A stretch of DNA of 18,623 nucleotides from a bacterium (GTDB lineage: Bacteria; Vulcanimicrobiota; Xenobia; Xenobiales; Xenobiaceae). The stretch spans positions 1 to 18,623 of the forward strand of contig JALHDH010000066.1 of assembly GCA_022839105.1 (NCBI GenBank), written 5' to 3'. The position numbers and the translations under genes are program-made. The notes below the pieces were generated by a model. The model did no database searches, had not been told where the DNA came from, and was given only the letters and a program-made list of their open reading frames with translations. Every line of letters begins with the position of its first letter. Position 1 is the first letter of the stretch. Shown here piece after piece: positions 14,426-18,623 of the stretch.

Positions 14426-15589
14426 GAGTCTCCCCGTCGCGACGGGGACCCGGTCCAGCCGCAAAGCTGCGATCAGGCACAGCCCCGAGAAGAGGGCCAG
14501 GAGCACGAAGCCATACGAGAAGCTGCCCAGGGCCTGGTGCAGGGCTCCCACCACCAGGGGAGGGAAGAACCCGCCCAGGCCTCCGGCCGCGCCCACCAGT
14601 CCGGTGACGGAGCCCACCGTGCGGGGGAAATACTGCGGGACCAGCTTGAAGACGGCGCCATTGCCCAGCCCGAAGGCGGTGGCCAGGCCCAGGGCCCCCA
14701 AGGTGAAGGGGAGCATGGAGGGCAGGGTCAGGAGCAGGGCCATCAGGCTTGCGGCCGGGAAGACTCCCAGGAGGATCCGCCGGCCCCCGACCCGATCCGA
14801 GAGGATTCCCCCCAAGGGCCGCATGAGCGTGGCCAGCACGACGAAGCCGGCCGTGCGCATCCCGGCGTCGGTGGGCGAGAGTTCGAAGATCTGGGTCAGG
14901 AAGATCGGCAGGTAGATGCTCATCGCCACGAACCCGCCGAAGGTCAGGAAGTAGAACAGGCTCAGGACCCAGGCCATCGGCTCGCGCAGAGGGCGCAGCG
15001 AATCGGCCAGGCTGCCGGGACGCAGGGCCGGGGCATCGCGAGCAGTCGCCAGGAAGAAGGCCAGCCACAGGGTCACCAGGATTCCGAAGCTCCAGAAGCC
15101 CCACACGTAGCCCAGCGCGCCCGCCAGCAAGGGGGCTCCGAAGGCGGCCAGGGACTGGCCCGCATTGCCCGCACCGTAGACCCCCAGGGCAAAGCCTTGA
15201 CGCCCGGGCGGGTACCAGCGGCTCACGAAGGGAACCCCGACCGAGAAGCTGGCCAGCGAGATCCCCAGGAAGAAGGCGCCGACCAGGAACTGCCCGTAGC
15301 TGGTGGCCAGCGCGATGACGAAGGAGGCCAGGGCCGAGACCGCCATGGTCAGGCTGAAGACCAGCCGGCCGCCCAGTCGATCCGTCAGCAGGCCCAGGGG
15401 GATCCGACCCAGGCTCCCCAGCAGCACCGGCGTGGCCAGGCCCACGCTGACCTGGATCGGGTTGAGCTCCATGCTCTCGCGGATCAGCGGCATCATGGCG
15501 CTGACCGAGCCGAAGACGGCGAAGCAGAAGGCAAACGCGCCCGTCCCCAGGAGCAGTTGCAGGGAATTGCCCGAATCCTGCCGGCTCAT
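14363..15589 (-). CDS. narK: NarK-type nitrate/nitrite transporter
   Basis: A 408-residue major facilitator protein of the nitrate/nitrite porter family with about twelve membrane helices. Both nitrate-signature motifs are present: GAGNAGQSLAAF at 139-150 and GAAGGLGGF at 333-341. The two substrate-binding arginines expected in helices 2 and 8 are seen as Arg62 (GSLGRIPLG) and Arg257 (LMRPLGG). It would import nitrate, or exchange nitrate for nitrite, across the cytoplasmic membrane. Its ATG overlaps the stop of the small membrane protein upstream (ATGA), placing it last in the nitrate operon. Residues 389-408 are encoded antisense to the end of the alcohol dehydrogenase gene. This hydrophilic tail may be a species-specific extension. 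Confidence 0.93.
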   Translation of the reverse strand: MSRQDSGNSLQLLLGTGAFAFCFAVFGSVSAMMPLIRESMELNPIQVSVGLATPVLLGSLGRIPLGLLTDRLGGRLVFSLTMAVSALASFVIALATSYGQFLVGAFFLGISLASFSVGVPFVSRWYPPGRQGFALGVYGAGNAGQSLAAFGAPLLAGALGYVWGFWSFGILVTLWLAFFLATARDAPALRPGSLADSLRPLREPMAWVLSLFYFLTFGGFVAMSIYLPIFLTQIFELSPTDAGMRTAGFVVLATLMRPLGGILSDRVGGRRILLGVFPAASLMALLLTLPSMLPFTLGALGLATAFGLGNGAVFKLVPQYFPRTVGSVTGLVGAAGGLGGFFPPLVVGALHQALGSFSYGFVLLALFSGLCLIAALRLDRVPVATGRLLEDHRPPVEGALQDGQQILG

Positions 15590-15819
15590 CGCGGCTCCAT
15601 CTGATCCAGGCAGCGCCACAGGCCCAGGTTCAGCGCCTGACAGGCCAGGCTGGCCAGGGCGGCGGGCCAGAGGATCTCCAGGTCGCCTCCCAGGAAGGCT
15701 TCCATCGTCCCGGTCAGCAGCCAGAGCTGGAGCATCAGGATCAGGCCCACCAGGAAGAGGATTCCGTCCAGCAGGATCCTTCGCTGGTCGGGGGTGTGGC
15801 CGTCTTCGGCGGGGCTCAT
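15586..15819 (-). CDS. Small two-helix membrane protein of the nitrate operon
   Basis: A 77-residue protein with a hydrophilic N-terminus and two membrane helices (about 15-38 and 50-69). Conserved-looking features are RRILLDG before the first helix and LQLWLLTGTMEAFLGGD at its end. It overlaps the Rieske gene upstream and narK downstream by ATGA junctions on both sides, so its expression is tightly tied to both. I have a weak recollection of an uncharacterised DUF family (possibly DUF6755) with this QLWLLT pattern, which would need a search. A plausible role is a membrane anchor or assembly partner of the Rieske/reductase complex. It is much too small for a NarI-type cytochrome b and has no histidine pair in its helices to hold haem. 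Confidence 0.82.
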   Translation of the reverse strand: MSPAEDGHTPDQRRILLDGILFLVGLILMLQLWLLTGTMEAFLGGDLEILWPAALASLACQALNLGLWRCLDQMEPR

Positions 15820-16400
15820 GCCGTGCGCTCCTCCACTCCGGTTGCGTGGACCACCCCGTCCCGGATCTCCAGCCGGATGCGGGTGAGGGGACGGCGGGGA
15901 GGACCGGCCATGGGGCGCCCCTCGGCCAGGTCGAACCATCCGTTGTGGCAGGGGCACTCCAGGCGGCCCAACTCGGGCCGGGGCACGACCGGGCACTGGA
16001 GATGGGTGCAGAGCTGGCCATAGGCCACGAAGACCCCCGCTGAAAGACGGGTCAGCAGGATCGGGTCCCGCGGGCCGGGGTAATGGAACCTCATGGTCTC
16101 GCCGACGGGGATCTCTTCGACCCGGGCCAGGGCCTTGGGCTCCGGTCTGGCCCGTCCGGCCCGCAGTGAAGCCAGGCCGACGCCGAACTGGGCACCCGTG
16201 AAGGCCAGCCCGGTCAGGATCATCAGCCGGGTGAAGTCCCGGCGCGAGACGAACTGGTCGCGATCCCAGTCGATGGGGAAGGCCCGGCGCCATCCGGGCT
16301 GGTCGGTCTCGGGGCGTCCATCGGGAAAGCCGATCCGAGGCAGGGCGGCGGGATCCTGGGAAGCCTTGTCCGACGGGAATTCTGGTGGATGATCCTGCAT
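15816..16400 (-). CDS. Tat-exported Rieske [2Fe-2S] protein
   Basis: A 194-residue Rieske protein. The cluster ligands are Cys131 and His133 in CTHLQC and Cys149 and His152 in CPCHNGW. Cys136 and Cys151 are placed to form the stabilising disulphide of bc-complex-type Rieske proteins. Upstream of the domain SRRDFTRLM (52-60) and a hydrophobic helix (about 59-80) form a twin-arginine signal anchor, preceded by an unusually long 50-residue N-terminal region. The soluble domain would therefore face outward. The ATG is fixed by a very strong AAGGAGG at 16407-16413, six bases away. It lies 41 bases after the ferredoxin stop. No cytochrome b gene is adjacent, so it probably serves the nitrate-reductase-like enzyme instead of a bc complex. 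Confidence 0.93.
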   Translation of the reverse strand: MQDHPPEFPSDKASQDPAALPRIGFPDGRPETDQPGWRRAFPIDWDRDQFVSRRDFTRLMILTGLAFTGAQFGVGLASLRAGRARPEPKALARVEEIPVGETMRFHYPGPRDPILLTRLSAGVFVAYGQLCTHLQCPVVPRPELGRLECPCHNGWFDLAEGRPMAGPPRRPLTRIRLEIRDGVVHATGVEERTA

Positions 16401-16441
16401 CTGCCTCCTCCTTGTTGCGGGGCACGGGCCTCGGGCCTTCC

Positions 16442-17071
16442 TCAGAGGATGCCCTCCAGGGCGATCTCCTCGAAGGGATCCTCCTCCTGGATGGCCTCCA
16501 GGGCTCCGGTGACATCCACCTGGAGCTCCGTCGAATCCCGGGGCACCATGAGCCAGACCTTGGTCGTGATCCTCTGGGCTCCGAACTCGAAGCGGTTCAG
16601 GGCCCGGGAGCGGGGCCGCAGGCTGGCCACCTCCTCCCGGGTGCCGAAGAAGAGGGCCCCGCTGGGGCAGACCGCGGCGCACATGGGCTTCTTGCCGGCC
16701 TGGCTGCGGTCATAGCACATGTCGCACTTCATCATCAGGCTGAAGCTGGAGTTCATCTTGGGAACTCCGAAGGGACAGGCCAGGACGCAGTTCGAGCAGG
16801 CGATGCAGCGGGGCTTGCGGGCCGACTGGACCACCCCGTCCCCGGTCCTCTTGATCGCGTCGGCCGGGCAGACCTCGGCGCAGGTCGGGGAATCGCAGTG
16901 CATGCAGATCATCGGGACGGTCTGGATGGAGTGGGCCCGGTCCACGAATTCCAGGTGGATCATGGCATGGCCCTTGTGGGTGTCGCACTCGCTGCAGGCC
17001 TGCACACAGGAAAGGCAACCGATGCAGCGGTTGGGGTCCAGGTAGAAGCCGAAGCGGTCGGGGACGCTCAA
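16442..17071 (-). CDS. Four-cluster [4Fe-4S] electron-transfer subunit
   Basis: A 209-residue ferredoxin-type subunit of the DmsB/NrfC/NarH-like superfamily that partners molybdopterin oxidoreductases. Sixteen cysteines are arranged for four [4Fe-4S] clusters: C16/C19/C22/C26, C56/C59/C64/C68, C89/C92/C95/C99 and C116/C119/C131/C135. Cys29 is an extra residue near the first group. The C-terminal 70 residues lack cysteines and end in a very acidic tail. No signal peptide is present, so if it is exported it must travel bound to a Tat-carrying partner. The start is TTG at 17071, overlapping the TGA of the molybdopterin gene (TTGA). No ATG or GTG precedes the first cysteine motif in frame. It most likely wires electrons to the molybdenum subunit encoded directly upstream. 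Confidence 0.92.
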   Translation of the reverse strand: MSVPDRFGFYLDPNRCIGCLSCVQACSECDTHKGHAMIHLEFVDRAHSIQTVPMICMHCDSPTCAEVCPADAIKRTGDGVVQSARKPRCIACSNCVLACPFGVPKMNSSFSLMMKCDMCYDRSQAGKKPMCAAVCPSGALFFGTREEVASLRPRSRALNRFEFGAQRITTKVWLMVPRDSTELQVDVTGALEAIQEEDPFEEIALEGIL

Positions 17072-18623
17072 CTCGGGCGCACCCCCTGACCCAGCCGACC
17101 GCTGCCCAGCGCGGTCTCACCCGCCACGCGGGTGGCGCCGATCCGCATGCTGGAGCGGGTGTCGGCCTCGGCTGCCTCGCGTTCTTCGGCCGTGGCCGCT
17201 CGGACCCGGACCGCGCAGACCTTGTACTCGGGGATCTTCGAGATCGGGTCCTGGGCGGCGTGGGTCACGCGGTTGATGCTGCGGCGATCGCCCCAGTGGT
17301 AGGGGACGAAGACCGTATCCGGCCGGATGGTGGTGACCACCTGGGCCCGGAGCGTGGCCAGGCCCCGGCGGGACTCGACCGAGACCCACTCCCCGTCCTC
17401 GATCCCCAGTTTCTCGGCCAGTCGGGGATGCAGTTCCAGGCGCGGCTCGGGGTACTGGTCGACCAGGGGGCCGATGCGGCGGGTCTGGGTTCCAGACAGG
17501 AAGTGGCTGATCACCCGACCGGTCGTCAGCATCAGCGGATAGTCCCGGTCCACCTCCTCGGCGGGCGGGGTGTAGAGGGCTTCGCGGAAGCGGGCCTTGC
17601 CGTCCGGGAAGTAGAAGGGGCCGGACCCCCGAGCCACCGGATTCCACGAGCCTTGCTCGAAGAGACGGGGAGTCCCGGGATGGTCTTCGGCCGGACAGGG
17701 CCAGAAGACCCCGTTCCGGGCCTCGATCTTCTCGTAGGTGACGCCCGAATAGTCGGCCACGCCCCCGGCGCTGGCCTGGCGGAGCTCGTCGAAGATCTCC
17801 CGGGGACTCTGGAAGGTCATCCCGTGGGGGCGTCCCATGGCCTGGGCCAGGTCCTGGATGATCCTCCAGTCCTGGCGGGCCTCTCCCGGCGGATCCAGGG
17901 CCTGGTTGATCTTGAGGATCCGGCCTTCGACCTGGGTCACGGTGCCCTCGTCCTCCTCGTGCAGCGAGCCCGGCAGGATCACGTCCGCGTGCTGGGCGGT
18001 CTCGCTGACGAAGAAGTCGATGGCCGCAAAGAACTCCAGCTTGTCCAGCATCCGGGCCACGAAGGTCGAGTCGGGAAGCGAAACCTTGGGGTTGAAGCAG
18101 ATCGAGAGCAGGCCCTTGATCTGCCCGGTCTCGACCCGGCGCATCATCTCGTAGCAGTCCACTCCGGGCGGGGGGAGGCTCTCGGGAGGGACTCCCCAGA
18201 CCTTGGCGACGTGGGCCCGGTGCTCGGGGTTGGCCAGATCCCGGCCTCCCGGCAACTGGTCCGCCTTCTGGCCGTGCTCACGGCCTCCCTGGCCATTGGC
18301 CTGGCCGGTGATGGTCGCGTAGCCGCAGTGGGGCCTTCCGATCCGGCCGGAAGCCAGGACCATGTTGATGGCCCCCAGGCAGTTCTGGACGCCGTGGGTC
18401 GAGTGCTCGATGCCCCGGGCATGAAGCAGGAAGCTGCTTCTGGCTGTGCCCCAGAGTTCGGCCGCCTGGCGGATCTTCTTCTCGGCAAGGCCGGTGGCCT
18501 CGGCCGTGCGGGCCGGCGTCCACTGCCGGACATGCTCGGCCAGGGCCTCGAAGCCCACCGTGTGCTGGCGGATGAAGTCGTGGTCCAGCCAGTCGTGCTG
18601 GATCATGAGGTGGAGGACGCCGT
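17068..18623 (-). CDS. Molybdopterin oxidoreductase, nitrate-reductase-like (5' end cut off)
   Basis: The C-terminal 517 or so residues of a catalytic subunit of the molybdopterin (DMSO-reductase/NapA/NasA-like) family. The frame stays open to the right edge, and the codons before the ATG at 18606 (reading G-V-L-H-L) match family sequence, so the gene begins outside the window. Signatures include GQANGQGGREHG followed by DQLPG and NPEHRA, the SICFNPKVSLPD stretch, and HADVILPGSLHEEDEGT, all typical of nitrate reductases of the Nas/Nap branch. A molybdopterin-dinucleotide-binding domain (from about PLMLTTGRVISHF, near 17515) completes the fold. The N-terminal [4Fe-4S] motif, the Mo ligand and any Tat signal are not visible, so nitrate as substrate is inferred from sequence style and from the narK neighbour. 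A Ser/Arg/Glu-rich tail of about 50 residues follows the domain. Confidence 0.9.
   Translation of the reverse strand, partial: GVLHLMIQHDWLDHDFIRQHTVGFEALAEHVRQWTPARTAEATGLAEKKIRQAAELWGTARSSFLLHARGIEHSTHGVQNCLGAINMVLASGRIGRPHCGYATITGQANGQGGREHGQKADQLPGGRDLANPEHRAHVAKVWGVPPESLPPPGVDCYEMMRRVETGQIKGLLSICFNPKVSLPDSTFVARMLDKLEFFAAIDFFVSETAQHADVILPGSLHEEDEGTVTQVEGRILKINQALDPPGEARQDWRIIQDLAQAMGRPHGMTFQSPREIFDELRQASAGGVADYSGVTYEKIEARNGVFWPCPAEDHPGTPRLFEQGSWNPVARGSGPFYFPDGKARFREALYTPPAEEVDRDYPLMLTTGRVISHFLSGTQTRRIGPLVDQYPEPRLELHPRLAEKLGIEDGEWVSVESRRGLATLRAQVVTTIRPDTVFVPYHWGDRRSINRVTHAAQDPISKIPEYKVCAVRVRAATAEEREAAEADTRSSMRIGATRVAGETALGSGRLGQGVRPS

Noticed and set aside
16401..16682. Longer N-terminus for the Rieske protein
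   Set aside because: It runs antisense-like and low-complexity through the ferredoxin gene; the ATG at 16400 has a very strong ribosome-binding site.
1..18623. CRISPR arrays, tRNA or rRNA genes, insertion sequences, prophage or defence genes
   Set aside because: Scanned for regularly spaced repeats, cloverleaf-like segments, transposase or integrase motifs and terminal inverted repeats; none was found.

Overview
The window is very G+C-rich by eye, with many GTG/TTG starts and start/stop-overlapping genes, so long open frames on the wrong strand are common. It looks like chromosome of a Gram-negative-type, anaerobically respiring bacterium. A pentahaem nitrite reductase, a Tat-type Rieske protein, a molybdenum nitrate-reductase-like operon and flotillin/NfeD genes together would fit Acidobacteriota (Holophagae-like), a deltaproteobacterium or a related lineage. 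No rRNA or other phylogenetic marker is present, so this placement is a guess. No tRNA, rRNA, IS element, CRISPR array or phage gene was recognised.

Layout. (1) 1-349 has no convincing gene and starts with a perfect short hairpin. (2) 350-5450, plus strand: a GT39-like membrane glycosyltransferase, a strong hairpin, then four tightly packed genes. These are a YIP1-like membrane protein, a second polytopic membrane protein, a 708-residue exported protein with a possible Cys-His catalytic domain, and a zinc-ribbon protein. I do not recognise this set as a described system. (3) 5498-9154, minus strand: a GAF-PAS-PAS protein with a Cys-rich C-terminal module, a SAM-dependent methyltransferase, and NrfA (ammonia-forming nitrite reductase) coupled to the methyltransferase by an ATGA overlap. 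(4) 9349-13132, plus strand: a membrane-bound NfeD-type serine protease, two tandem FloA flotillins and a small coiled-coil/proline-rich protein, apparently one membrane-scaffold operon with a candidate terminator. (5) 13256-14425, plus strand: an iron-type alcohol dehydrogenase whose 3' end overlaps the next gene. (6) 14363-18623, minus strand: a nitrate operon read from the right edge. It encodes a molybdopterin oxidoreductase (5' end outside the window), a four-cluster ferredoxin subunit, a Tat-type Rieske protein, a 77-residue membrane protein and a NarK-type transporter. Most junctions overlap by a few bases.

How the genes may work together. The right-hand operon would bring nitrate in and reduce it to nitrite. 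NrfA, encoded about 7.5 kb away in a separate transcription unit, would reduce nitrite to ammonium outside the cytoplasmic membrane. The window therefore carries the pieces of dissimilatory nitrate reduction to ammonium, but with unusual electron-transfer partners: no NrfH or NrfBCD, no NarI and no NapB/NapC are visible. The NfeD-FloA-FloA cluster is a membrane-organisation module without an obvious link to nitrogen. The left-hand five-gene cluster probably acts at the cell envelope.
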